A stretch of 64,000 nucleotides of DNA, taken from Corticium candelabrum (lineage: Eukaryota > Porifera > Homoscleromorpha > Homosclerophorida > Plakinidae). Under the pieces are notes generated by a model that ran no database searches, was not told the DNA's origin, and saw nothing but the letters and a program-made list of their open reading frames with translations. Location: positions 8,165,342 through 8,229,341 of the forward strand of contig NC_085091.1 in NCBI RefSeq assembly GCF_963422355.1, read 5' to 3'. Position 1 is the stretch's first letter, and each line of letters starts with the position of its first letter. The position numbers were made by a program, and so were the translations under genes. Shown here piece after piece: positions 50,532-63,270 of this stretch.

Positions 50532-52324
50532 TTACTTTTTGCTGACGTGCGAAACGAGTGTGTGCCATTTTGCAACCTGTTTGCCCGGCTGATTAGTAAT
50601 TGCTTTCCAGTGATCTCTTCCACGTTCGAGACAGTCGAGACCCACTTCGACTTTTCCAATAACGTTGTTTTGTCGCACAGGATTGTGATCCATGACCAGA
50701 AAAAGAAGACAAACGTCGTGACTCGTGATGTCGCGAGGACTCAGATCAAAGAAAAATGACTCGTTGTAGATGGGACATATCGTATTTTTCTTCACTGATG
50801 TTTTCTTCTTTGCAGACCTCTTCTCATCGACCATTAGATAAACTTTCACGTAGGGATCTAGATAAGACAGAAAGGTGCGCATTATAATATACCGTCGGTC
50901 ATGTTGCTGTATGAAGATGCTGCATGTGTACCACAACTGCCGGTAAGAGTGACCGCCTTCAAGTTTCTTGCTTTCAGAATAACAACTGTAATTCTATTGG
51001 AGCGACTTTGATAGCCGAGAGAAAGTAGCATATCTCCTCTGTGAATCTGTCAATCATCAAAGAGCAAGAATTATTTCGTTTACTCTGTATCTGTGTTTAC
51101 TACGAGCTGCATGAGATATATTGTTTTAAGATACATGTTAATTGGTGAATTTGCACGCAACCTTGTATTTGTGTTGCTTTGCTCCAGGTGCCTCCAAGTA
51201 TCGTTGATAGCAATAAGAAGAATCGGTGTCGCCGCTGCCCAACAGATGTTCGACTTCTCCCAATACGCGACACGTGGAAAACTGGTCATAGCTGGCAACG
51301 CGAATGTGAAGACACTTAGAGCTCAACTCGGTCGCGTTTTTAATAGGAAACGAAAACGTCTCATCGAACTGTGGATTGGTCGTGTCGACAAGCACGGCAC
51401 TCTCTTGAGACGGAGACTTGCTCGGAGAAAGAGAAACGATAACGTACGGGTTACAGTGTCCCGTCATACCGCTAGAAGTGAGATGACTAGCAGAGATGAT
51501 GTGCACTTCTAGTTCGCTAACCTGAGAGCTAAACCTGACTGAATACTGAAGAGTTCCTAATGCAGGTGCCTCGGCAATTGCGTCCAAGGTAGGAAAGGCA
51601 TTATCGATAATATCGGGACTTTTGTTGCTGAATACATCTTCTGAGCTTTGAGTAGAGTTTCGTCTCTTGCGACAGACTTCAACGGGAAGAGAGAGACTTT
51701 GTTTCAGTTCCGTCTTTGTGTCAGCCAATAGGTTTGTAGAGCTGTCTATTCTACTGCCTAGAGGAGCCGTAAGAGATGTGGTTGTCAGTGAAGCTCGAAC
51801 TTTAGGAAGTGAGATCCCTGGAGCACCAGCCGGTCGAGACCGGAGACGATGGCCGATACGTCGATACTTGCGCCAGCGCCGTGCAATGTAGAAGAACAAG
51901 ACGCCGATGACACAAACTCCCAGCACAGCACCTGCGCCAAACCCAAATCCAGGCCCAAAGCCTGAATCTGCAGTTACTAGACGAGCACAACAGGATCACA
52001 TAAACGAGATGAGCTGTACTCTTTCAGTCCAGAAGCTCCAAATTGTATACAGTCAAGTCTACCTTCCATTCTGTTAGTTTGCCAAATTTTACCCCAAGAA
52101 ATCATTGAAATTGTAGAGTTCTTAACTTATAGGACTAGTTGAGAAGCGGGATGACCTAGAAGTCTTGCCGTATCTAATCGTTCTGATCTCGTAGATCCTG
52201 TTCTATCTACGAGATCAGACGCCAACATGTGAAACTCACCTACCACTGGACTTGCGTGAAGAGAAGGTTTTCTAGTCTGTTGACCATAGCTGCTTACAAA
52301 ATGACGTAGCCTCACCACCGGCAT
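50532..52324 (-). CDS. Synaptotagmin-like double-C2 membrane protein
   Basis: Four exons (52240-52324, 51162-51967, 50938-51046, 50532-50857) join in phase to 441 aa from the MPVVRL start; an upstream in-frame ATG at 52372 would add 16 residues. The order is a short N-terminus, a TM segment (GFGAGAVLGVCVIGVLFFY), a basic stop-transfer (ARRWRKYRR), a Ser-rich linker, C2A (LQYSVRFSSQVSELEVHII onward) and C2B (GDMLLSLGYQ, KVYLMVDEKR, KKKTSVKKNT, ESFFFDL, ending AKWHTLVSHVSKK). The polybasic KKKTSVKKNT strand of C2B and the C-terminal WHTL are classic synaptotagmin features. Synaptotagmins tether vesicles and, when calcium-binding, trigger fusion. Here most Ca2+-ligand Asp positions are changed: NPYV replaces DPYV in both C2 domains, and the C2A loop 3 reads SYDQFSTCR. 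Calcium-independent trafficking is likely. Confidence 0.88.
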
Positions 52325-52372
52325 AACGTTTAGAAGAAAAGACTCAAACCACACCAACGGGCACGAAATCAA

Positions 52373-52730
52373 GTGGACACCCAGAAGTACTCTGACAGAA
52401 TGTCAACGCAGATAGGCTAAATCTAGCTACATGCAACTACACGTGCTCTTCACACGTTTGCTCAACGCAACTGAACTCCAGCAGCTGAGGTAGCAACTGC
52501 AATCACAGCCATGCACTAGCCTTCCCACGACACGTTCTATGGAACTGAATTAGCTGTTCTAACTGCATGTATTCAACAAAACAGCAACCAATGAAGGCCC
52601 ATCAACATGAGACGGAAGGTTTAAACTACATTGAAATTGACATGAATGTAGTAGACTAGAAAGGAGTCAAGTGCCAATTAGTCTATCACATCAAAAATAG
52701 CCACACGGAGAGTGCATCTACTAAGACTGA
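52373..52730. other. Intergenic: synaptotagmin-like 5' flank and DGLUCY 3' flank
   Basis: About 360 bp. It must hold the promoter of the synaptotagmin-like gene and the 3' UTR of DGLUCY. No coding sequence seen. Confidence 0.5.
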
Positions 52731-55453
52731 TTAGTCTCCATCTGCAATTTTCCAGATTTCTCTGATTTTAGCGGCATGATAATCATCAAATGATTTGCCG
52801 TCAACTGACATCATCTGGTCAGGCAGAATACCATCCCTCATACCGGCCTTCATTAAGAAAGCTAGTAGGTCTCTCTCCTAACCAATACCATATTAAAGCC
52901 AAAACATAAATTCTTGGCTTTCATGCAGCTTGTCTACCTCATTTGCTGATGGCATAAACTCAGACGTTTGGACATCTTTGCCTCCAATCCCTCTGTTGAC
53001 ATAAGGAGCATGCAATGGACATCGTCTGAGACAACATAGTGCAGCTGCTAAGGCATATCCTCCCCAGTTAGACACTCCGCTAACAATCAGGTGGTCTGCG
53101 GGCACAACACATGCGATCTGGTCACCCAAATCAACAAACTGTCCAACTTCAGAGCGAAGTTTGCCGAAGCCGACCTCATTGCCACCATCACCTACAGCAA
53201 CAGTCTTAATGATTTCTTGACTCGATAAAGTGAACAACTGGTCAACAGGATCACAAAGTCGCGATATATCTTTGGCAGTCATCGTCATGTACCGTCCCTC
53301 ATAATTTGGTCCTGTTCTTTCAAGAGCCACTAAATGATCAAATGTAGCCTTACCAGTGGACTGATCAAACAAGAATTTTCTAGCTGTATCCGTGTCACAC
53401 TCATCTACACTAGATGGAGGATACGGCACCACGATGACATCCTGTGAGTGTGGAACAAACTTCTTGAGAGCTTCCTCAATCGTTTGTCTTAGAAAAGAGT
53501 TCTTATGATCAACAATAACAGTTACTTGTTTGCCACATGCTATCAAAGAGCGAACAATAGCCAGTATGCCAGGCGGACCATCAGTTTCATCTGGAGGAGA
53601 GAGATGTGTGAGGCAAGGAAAACCAGTTGTCACAGCAACATGCTTAGAGTGGCTCAGACTAACAGCAGCTTGCAGAAGATTTCCACGAGTGAAAGACTGT
53701 AACTCCTTTACTCCCTTTCTCCATGACCCAGTTATGAGGCAGTCTTCAAGGTTATTGACTGCTTTAACTGAAGACTGAGATACAACACTAGCACAGAATG
53801 GCTGACCTTCCTTGTGAAGCATGGATAGATGTATCTTGTGGCTACTTTCATTAACAGGCATAGCTAATGAAAAGTCACTTGCAGTTGATCCAACATACGC
53901 TAGAGCAGGTCCTAATCACAAAAATAAATTTGGCTTTCATTGTAGTATGCTTGAAGAAGAGAATACACACCTGCACGTTGCACAGCCTCTTGAATTGTCA
54001 TTAGGCTTGGCCAGAATACAGGAATGTCACCATTATTCAGCAATGTCGTTGAGCCACTGTAAGAAGCTTGCAAGTCTAAGATACCGATGTCAGTAGGATC
54101 CCCAATATGTACTGGAGGAACACCAACCGATGCTGTTTGCTCTACTGTCTTTTGTAGCAATTCACTAGCTATAGGATACATAGTTACCAACAGCTTTCCA
54201 CGAAATAGTCCAACAGGGCATGTTTCTATGTCTGTTGTATAAGTAGGAGCTTCTTTGACACATTCGTAGATGTTAGCCTCTTGCAGTACAAACTTTACTT
54301 TAAGACTAGAAGTCAGGTAAAATGTCTCTAAGCCGTCCCAATCAAGGCTTTCTAACTCGTCTTTGTGCACAACATCTTTGCCTTGAGTAATGAAGACATT
54401 TTGAACAATTCTCCTAAAATGCAGAAAGTAATGCATTAGAAGATTCCAAAACAAAACAAGTACAAAGACCCACTAGTCTGGTACAGTATCACAACTTGCT
54501 ATTGCATAACTTATATAACAGAAAATGTGATGAGCCATAATTCACAACACTTGCTATATTTGCAGTATAACTTCCATAAAGATGTAGCTCTTCTTCAACC
54601 CAACTAGTTTGAAAATGAAGAGCAATGTTTAGATACCACTATGTCATTCTAGTTAAACAGAAAACATGTTTAATTAATGTCTGGAGACAATAGAAAGAAT
54701 TATGGTAAACTCCCTGCAACTGCAATCAACAAACAAATGATATTTCTTAGATTAGTGGACTCGGTCTGATCACACAAATTATCTCCACTAATAGTGGTTT
54801 CTTGAGCTCACACAAGTTTAGTCAGACTGTCTTACACAAATGGCGTAACACTAAAGTGCTAAAATCTCGGTTGCTATCCAGTTGTTCAATTGCTCATTAG
54901 TTCTACACCAGTTAGTATATATCGACTGTAATATTGTTTTATATATAAACTGTAATATTGTTTTCTCAGTAACCTACGCGGAGTCGATAGTGCCGCCCAC
55001 ATCTGGCTGGTTGTCGCTGAATCGGTGTTACTGTAACCCTAGCGCATGCGCGCCTCGAGTTAACTATAGTGCATCTTCAAATTAAACCAATAAACTAGCA
55101 TTTTGCGCAAATTGAAGTCACATTACGTGCAAATGGACAATACACGAGTTTACCAGAGTCATAAGCGTGCAGATCTGCGAGTTTCACCTTGTGGCTGAGC
55201 TGTAGCCCTCCCCACTTCTGTTCACGAGCGAAAAATTAGGACTGTTTAATGAGCAATATCGCTCAAAATCACTTGCTAAGTGTCGGTCGAGAGCAACTCT
55301 AGTCACAACGTCCCGATAGGACCCCTCGGCATACGTGACCATGTTAGAGTTTCTTCTACAACTACAACCTCGTCTCGTAGAGAAAACACGTTCACAAACA
55401 AAGGAGGAGTAACACGGTTGTAGAGTCCGCAAAGTACGAAAGCAGCGACGCAT
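52731..55453 (-). CDS. DGLUCY: D-glutamate cyclase, mitochondrial
   Basis: Four exons (55188-55453, 53971-54413, 52938-53911, 52731-52877) join in phase to 609 aa, close to the roughly 616 aa of vertebrate DGLUCY. The N-terminal half is the DUF1445 domain (CPVGLFRGKLLVTMYPI, PVHIGDPTDIGI, DIPVFWPSLMT). The C-terminal half is the DUF4392 cyclase domain (ALERTGPNYEGRYMTM, VGDGGNEVGFGKL, GVSNWGGYALAAAL). The enzyme converts D-glutamate to 5-oxo-D-proline. I chose the ATG at 55453 because it adds an Arg-rich, acid-poor leader (MRRCFRTLRTLQPCYSSFV), which fits a mitochondrial targeting peptide; ATG 55342 is the next candidate and an upstream in-frame ATG lies at 55552. The start lies 193 bp from the divergent TMEM272-like start. 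Confidence 0.92.
54414..55187 (-). other. DGLUCY intron 1
   Basis: 774-bp intron, AT-rich except at its exon-1 end, where the short dispersed repeat 55027-55062 lies. Confidence 0.8.
55027..55062 (-). repeat. Short dispersed repeat, inverted copy of 49986-50021
   Basis: Contains GTAACCCTAGCGCATGCGCG. It shares about 36 bp with the copy 5 kb upstream in the opposite orientation and lies in the first DGLUCY intron near its 5' end. Confidence 0.65.
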
Positions 55454-55646
55454 GTGACAGTCGCGCCAGTCGCGCCAGTCGCGTGCCCAACAAATTACTG
55501 TCCACAGAAGTCGCGCATATCTTATCTGCGCTTGCGCGGTTGTAGAGCTCAAGTTCCTGTTGGGTTACGTGATTGTGCGACACACGATGATAGCGTGACT
55601 GCTGGTTGCTGCGTTTGTTTCTTGCGTAAAATCGACGAATGATAGT
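55454..55646. promoter_or_regulatory. Compact bidirectional promoter region, DGLUCY / TMEM272-like
   Basis: Only 193 bp separate the two divergent start codons. The sequence is CpG-rich, with a triplicated CGCGCCAGT-like unit at about 55464-55485 (GTCGCGCCAGTCGCGCCAGT). Placement rests on both start assignments, of which the TMEM272-like start is the weaker. Confidence 0.5.
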
Positions 55647-58616
55647 ATGAGTCAAGCAGAACACAGACCCTCCACATGCACGGTTGGTGCTCTCTGGAGC
55701 TCCACTTGAGTCTCCCATTACTAATACATTACCTTTTCTCTTTACTTCTAGGAGTCAACTCGCTCAGCCAGTAAGACGTGTGATGTTGTAATGAGGCTGT
55801 ACTAGCTACATCCGGTCATAACTTCATGCTCTTTGTGTTAATTAATTAATTGAACTTTTTTGTCAAGTTTCTGAGAAACTGCCCACCTACAGCGAATCTG
55901 GAGAGAACCGTAGCAGCAACGGCGTTGAAGAGCGCGTAGCTGGCGCAACGACGGCAAATGCGTCGAGAACATCGAAGGGTAAGACAATCTAAGTTTCCAG
56001 TTTAATTAATGTAGCAAAGGAAATAATGAGACATCCAGGAATTGCTACATTTTTTGGTGTGATGTGTACGGATTGTGGACGTTGCCGTGTGCTTGTAAGT
56101 TTATGTCTACTTCTTGTCTTTACTTGTGCTGATTGAAATTATTTCATTTTGACTAGAAATTGAATGATTGACACCACTACATGTTTTTTAGTTACCAGCA
56201 ATGGCTGCTCATTTCATTTCCGTTTGCGAGAAGGGGCACAAACTGATTTGTATGGAACGCCGTTTGTAGCAAAAAGTTGAGATAGCTGAGAGCAGCTTGT
56301 CTTGCACAAATCTCTCTGGAAATATTTGCTACAAATGGCATTCCACATTCGATTGGAGTGATTGGTGCATGTTTGTATTGCTCACAAAGACATGAGTAAT
56401 CTTTGCTACTAACATCATTTCATAGATTTCATTCCCACTTGCTGGGAGCTGCTCAACATATGGATGACATCATGCATAGTGATGTGTGGACATTGGTCTG
56501 TTGTTTTAGCATCAGTGGCAACAGTGATGAGGCGACATGACCGAGATTGTTGCTTGTGACTAGAGTGCAATAATAAATTGTTTTATTTAATTAGGAAAAA
56601 AAAGTGTTGTTTGGCAGCAGGTTTTCTATGCTGTAGGGATGATCGTGTGGTAACATATATTAGTGAGTAACATTGTTATGATAGCAGCATTTGTATTACA
56701 GTGAACTAAAGTGAAAAGGCTGAGCTTTGACCTTAATACAAAGTATTAGGATATGACAGACAGTCTATGCACACACCATGGTGCAAAGCCTGACTGTTGA
56801 TTATCAGCTTTTAGCCATTGCACGAATTGATTTGAACAAATTGCGCTTGGTACAAACAATGTTACAGACGAACCCGGTGGAACTGTAAGATGTGAACGCA
56901 TTTAGACTGGATTTTGAGCATAGCACCTCCTTGAATCTGTTGCGGTTGTAATTATGTCTGTCTACCTGTCTGGTTGTCTGGTTGTTGTTCAGGACTTTCT
57001 GTGTGTTATCATCTTGTGTACCCATTACTGTGGTATAGTTATTGTATTGTTATTGGGTTTTTACTTGCTATTTAGTCAGCGCTCGCATGTTGTGTTTAAG
57101 TTAAAGTGAGGTTTGTAATCTGTTGATTGACTTACACAAAATCTGATTTGTGTGTAGTGCTGGATGGACCCCCATCATATAATACTCTTTTTCCATCACC
57201 GAATCTACTCGGGAGAAATTTCAGACGTAGATTCTCTCGAACTGCCAGTCAAGACAATCAGCCACGAGTCGTGTTGACATGCTGCAGAGTCACATGCAAC
57301 ACAAGTAACACATTGTATAGCATATCAAGGTGTTGACAAGGTTTAATCTTCTTTCTGAATTTCTAGCAATACTACTTGTCATCGTTTCCATCATTTTCCT
57401 TTTGCCTGTTGCCATGATTATTGTTGGTATGTTGATTTATAGCATGGGTATCCCTAGGATGTCTCTTGTCTTGGTCAAGGAGCCCTTCTGCATTTTTAAT
57501 TTTACGGAAGTATTGTGTACTTTATGACACAAAGAATCTTTATGATGGCACTAAGGACTGTTGCCAGTGATCAAGGTATGCTTCTGATACAACACGGAAA
57601 GGGAACAGAGAGATAAGTCTTATTGAGTGGCACTTCACTGAATGTTTGCTTTGCGTGAAAATGAGAATATGTGAAGTTTTGAAATATTGCTATCTTGTTG
57701 ATATTAAAACCGATACATTTGTATAATTTTGGGGAGAACCTTACACAGTAGCTTTTGCTTTATGTGTGATTTCGTAGTAACAAATTTGCATTTCTTTAGG
57801 AGCTCAACATATCAATGATTGTCCTATTGAAAAATATATTCCTATTTTCCTTGTTGTGATGGGCATCATTCAGATGTTGGAATGCTGTGGTCGTGTCATC
57901 TACCACATGTCAAGAGAAGAGGAAGACAATGATGAAGGCACCAAGGATATATGTGTGTTCTTCCTTGTTGCCTGGTTTATCGCAGGAAATGTGTGGGTGT
58001 TTCGCAACTATTCCAGGTTTGATCTGTATTTGGTTGTGCTGATAATTATGCATGTTACCATGCTGTCAAGTTTTTGGTTCCTTGTTTTGTTTTCTGGTTT
58101 ACTTGTTTGTCGATATGCAACGATGTACATTTATAACTTATTTCAAATAAGCATGTGTATGTACACATGAGGGTTAAGGTTACCTTTTTCCCAATCGGGG
58201 AATGGGATGTTGTTGAATGGTTGGTCTGCTTAAGTATTTAGTAATGTGCAGCATTCTTGGCTTGCAGCTAGCCACAGGAACAAGCCAGTATCTATGCACA
58301 ATGTCTATTATGCAGACAAATTTTTCTGTTAGTGTTGGTATTAAGTAATGAGTTCCTACAAAGTGGTTTTTGCAGACTTAGTTGTTTCTGTTCTTTCAGT
58401 TACACTCCTATCAAGAACTGCACTTCATCTGTGATTAAAACTTCTACTAGCTGTGCTGCAGGCACTAATGCTGATTATTGTGATGATACAACGATGAAAT
58501 TTGCATTTTGGGTTATTATTGCTCTTTACATCCTTTTGGCATTTGTCCTAGTTGCTTTGTGTATCTACTGTTGCTTAAAGGCTTTGGCAAGTAACTCAAT
58601 CAATAGTTCTGAATAG
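55647..58616 (+). CDS. Four-TM membrane protein, TMEM272-like
   Basis: Six exons join in phase to 259 aa: 55647-55682, 55876-55978, 57158-57304, 57367-57426, 57800-58016 and 58400-58616. The cytoplasmic N-terminus has LPTY and a PPSY motif, potential WW-domain (NEDD4-type) ligands. Four hydrophobic segments follow: ILLVIVSIIFLLPVAMIIV, YIPIFLVVMGIIQMLECC, ICVFFLVAWFIAGNVWVF and FAFWVIIALYILLAFVLVAL, with DCPIEKYIPI before TM2. The region between TM3 and TM4 carries four cysteines. This topology and the CPIEKYIPI and WFIAGNVWV motifs match the TMEM272-like family that is expanded in invertebrates; no molecular function is established. The first exon (ATG 55647) is chosen by phase only and is uncertain. 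Exons from 57158 on are firm. Confidence 0.75.
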
Positions 58617-60644
58617 AACTTTAATAGAACTTTTATAACACAAAACTAATTTGGCACAGACTTTATGCCAATTGATATGAAGGTGTAAACAGTGATGAAA
58701 TTGTACGAAATGATTTGAAGTGTATGCAATTGATTATGATTTACTCTATGTATAGACGGTGGAACTCTTTATGAAGGTTTTCATAACAGTGATTTTCCTA
58801 CAATACATTTGATGCATCCTGGGACGCATTTGAGGCGTCCTGGGATGCAGATTTCAGACAGCAGGACGCATCCTATTAAGTGCATTCTTGTCTACTAAAA
58901 CCCATTACACCAGCAGGTTTAGGCTATTCCCCATAAGGTTGAACTTCAAAATCTGCAATATTTCTGCTGCCTTTTGGACCTTCCGATGATCTTGCTATAG
59001 CAGAGCCTGGCATTTTCGTTTGCTATGTTAATTAGCTAAGCCCTTCCCACAAAGGAAACAGAGGATTCAGATACAAGGGGTGGAGGTATGATCATTATTT
59101 AATTACCTTGTAAGCTGTACAGAAAGCAACTGGAACCATTTAGGTTAAATGATGTAACTTGTACAAGCTCTAATGAGCACACCTGGTGTGACCTGGATCC
59201 CATAACACATGATCACTTCCTTAGGGGTAGACTGTAGGTTATTAAAATTTTAGCAGGCGTGTTCTGTTTATGTACTGCTAGACTGACTTTGCGTCTAGCG
59301 CGCTTGCTCCAGTACCTGTTGACAGATGTACTTGTCATACCAGTAACAAATGCTGGCTGTGAAAGAGGATTCTCTTGTCAGCAATCCAATTATGACAAAA
59401 CTGTGGAACCGTTTGTCCGAAGAGAAAATTGACTGCTTGATGATGCGCATTTTACTAGAAGAACCACCTATGTATCACTTTAATTTTGAGCGTGCATTTT
59501 GCAAGTGGAAAGAGCACAAAGCTAGAAGGTTACTTGCATGGACAGCACCCTGGGCGCAAAGTGTTATAGGCACTCACTGCCACATAACACGATAAACATA
59601 ATTACAGACTGTTACTAAAAGTTTGTTTGCACAAGTTTGGTTAATATAGACCTTTGTTTGAATTTTGGTTTAATAATGAAACCTGTCTACAAGTTTGATT
59701 GATATACATACATTACAATTACGTTCACTGTAGAAAACGTTTATTACTGTACCACATTACCGACTTAGGCCACGCCTATTTAGGGGTGGGGAAAAATATG
59801 TGCACGCATGTTGGAAGGGGTTAGGAAAATCACTGCATAAATGTGCTGGGACCCCCTTGTCAGAGTTGGCCTCTTGTCAAAGTTATTGTAAATGCAGTAT
59901 TTGAATGAATCACTTATACATATTTTAACTCAGTGAGTTGTACAGTGGACTAGTTGAACAGTATGACAACTTGAAATTCCTGTTTTTGGCATACCGGTAG
60001 CTAGAATTTGGTATAATTCCAAAGGCAGCATCAACACACTGACCTAACTGTGCACTTATCTTGACAACTTGCATTTGTTGATTAATTTTGGATTTACGAG
60101 CCTTGTGTAACCTGTAGTTTGACTTTCCGATCTAGCCATTTGTAATATGCACAAATGAACTATAGTGATGACGTGCGTTTGGAAATGGCCTGTTTGAACA
60201 GTGAGGTGTGATCAACACATGACATACTAAACACAAATTTGTCAGACATTCAGAGGCCACTGTCCAGGCACTCTGTAGTTTATAGACTTTTGATGTTTCT
60301 AGTAACTTGAGTGATACATGTATGTACAAGGGTTCTTGTTAGGCAAAATGCAGGTGACATAATCAGACCTTCTCCCACTTTAAATGTGGGACAGTGTCAC
60401 AGGATTGTTGCTGCTAATCTTCTTGGAATGGATGGGAATATACTTACTAAAAATGTAATGTATCTGGAACACAATACTTGCAATTGGTAATTTCATCTGC
60501 ACTTATGTAGTCTATGAGTATATGTATCATCATGACCCTCAGATGTTCATTTGCATGCGTGGTTGCTCCCTATGACCATTCTCTGAAAAGAGAACTACTA
60601 TGAAACATCATACTATTGAGCCGATAGATGTAAAACATGTTAAT
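58617..60644. other. Intergenic between convergent TMEM272-like and MFS genes
   Basis: Apart from a broken hAT transposase (59230-59595), it holds a small GGGACGC/GGCGTCC palindromic cluster at about 58811-58880 and AT-rich sequence without recognisable genes. Confidence 0.55.
59230..59595 (+). pseudogene. hAT-type transposase C-terminal remnant (frameshifted)
   Basis: One frame gives PVTNAGCERGFSCQQSNYDK, the conserved N-x-x-x-E-R-x-F-S block of the hAT dimerisation domain. From about 59385 the continuation is in another frame: LWNRLSEEKIDCLMMRILLEE then FNFERAFCKWKEHKARRLL, the rest of the same domain. One frameshift therefore separates the halves. Nothing else of the transposase is visible, so it is a dead fragment. 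Confidence 0.75.
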
Positions 60645-63182
60645 CTACAAAATCTTTTTCCTACTCATATGCTCTGGTATTCGTACTGCAGAGCATAATG
60701 AGGCTAAGAAGACAAGACAAAATATGTAGAAAGTTAGGTGTTCGTCAAACGGAAAGCCAATAGTCGAGTCTATTGACCATGCATATATAGATCCTGATAT
60801 TGACGGACTTGCAGCTCTGAACAAAAATGTGTTTATTTAATATTTATTCTCCAGTTGCATATTTATTAGGTTTTAGCTTTTACCTTGTGAGTGCAGTTGC
60901 AGCCACAGCCAATCCATTGACTGAGCCGACACTGGTGGGTGGAACAGAGTTGTTGATAAATAGTGCAGTCATCACGAAGCAAGCTCCAACAAATGTTCGG
61001 TATGGAACTTGTAGGATGATAAGTGAAGTCCATAGTACTATAGGACTAACAAACACATACTGAAATTGTGATTCATTTCATTGCCTATACATGTATACAG
61101 CTACAACCAAAATGTCTGACTTTATGTATCAACTTAATTAATTAACTTAATCAACATGTCTAGTAGTTCAAGTTTTGTTGTATATGCTCAAATAATGGGA
61201 TAGCTAAGCGATGATGACCTAAGTGCAATGAAGAGTGTGACAGGTACAGAGACACAGATATGGCACACGTTGTTGATTGAATTGCTGTGGACGAAATAGA
61301 TTCTCCACATCTGTTATCAGTCACATGTAGTAAAGGATGCAACCAATCTTCAAGTCTTGTTGATTCATTCATGAGTAAACTGTCACATAATGACATCGTG
61401 GCATGCAAACTGAGTAGTTTAAGTTGTGTATTAGTCGTTTCCAATACAGTAATCTGGTTTTTGTTATTTGTTTATTCTATCATTGTTATATCAACCATTC
61501 TTCGAGCTCTTTACTACTACATTGTTTACATAATCATCCTACATGTTTATGTCTCTTACTTTGTGACTGATGCAAGGACTGGAAATAGAGCTACAGTAAG
61601 CACAACAACTATACAGCCAGCATAGAAAACCTAAACAGAAAACACAGTGAGAATGCTGTCTTATCTACAATTACATGTAAATCTGCTAGTTTGTGAGTGG
61701 CAAAGTTCTTTGGAAAGACCATACATACAAGCACAAGATCAACAGAATAGGATTTGTGATGCAATGCTACAGCACCCACAACATACCCGTAAAGAACCAA
61801 ACTTCCTTTCCAACTAGATAAACAAATGCAAGCAAATGAGCATACACCAACTTAATATAGATGTCCAGATAATGTACCTTGTGTACAAACAGTACTTGTG
61901 TTAATGCCATAAATGTAGACAGTATAGCTAACGACACTCCAATATTTCGTTCACTAAAACCAAGTCCTCCTAAACACAAGATAAAGAAAACTGACAGTCT
62001 ACAAAATTGTTTGTAATGCGCATGTGCTACAGAATAACAAATACATTCCAACATCCAATAGGTCTACAAGATTTGAAACGAAGTACGAGTAGACAAAAGG
62101 TAATAGACATGAAATCATCTAAGAAAGTGATTAATTTGCTGCAAGCTGGAGGTTAGTTGAGGATTTCTTTATCAAGTTAGATACAAGAACCTGGTTTGCA
62201 AATGTGTCTTGCATTTGGTGTTGATGATGATAGCCTTTGTGCTACTAAATGAATAAAGTTCTACAATATCTAATCCAACAATGACGTGCATCCTTTACTA
62301 CAACATGAGTTCGTACGATATGATGCAGATGGGAAAAGCTCTAAACATGACTTATTATCAGGCTAACAAAGAAACAGTCACCATAAGACTACCAATCATG
62401 ACCACATGCACATATAATATTTATGAAACTTCAAACAAGGTTGCAACAGCATGCCATATCTATCAACTGAGCATGTGTACACATGCTCATGTACATAGAC
62501 AACTAACCTCTGTATGGCTTTGTTGACAACCACAATGAATAGATTTCATCTCCACCAATTACAGCAAATGAAAAAATACAGTAGAGGAAAACTGCTTTCC
62601 TCACCTCAGATGATCTGTTGCATTACAACAATCAATTCAACTGAACTGTCAGTCATCGTCTTTTTGGTCACAACAGGTCATGCTGCATATTAAAAATTCA
62701 AGCTATTTTTCTTACTTTAGTAGTGCCCACATTTTGCTCTTCTTAAGTGCAGTGGTACTTGCCCTCTGCAGTCTAACACTTCCTCTTCTGACTCGTGTCC
62801 ACAATCCAAGAGATGATGATGGCGATGATGATATTACCAATAGACTGTCTCCTTTAGCTTGACTAGCATCAATACTATCTGCTTTAGCTCTTGAACAGTC
62901 TGACAAGGCAATATCTAAAAGGATCACACAAATTAGGTAGTTCTTCATCACTCGCGTCAAGCATCTATAGTCTTACATAAAGCCATAATGCATTCATTAT
63001 TTCCTGGCTTGAATTAAACTATAGTTATTACGGTCTATTGAAACAATCAGCCATATTTAAAATAGGATGCTTACACTACAGACAATACATTAGAAGTACA
63101 TCACAATACTTTAGAAGTACATTGTATGGAATTGTCAGTTTAGCAAACAATTAAATAAAGCAACTAAAAACAAGCGCAAACC

Positions 63183-63270
<88 letters not shown>

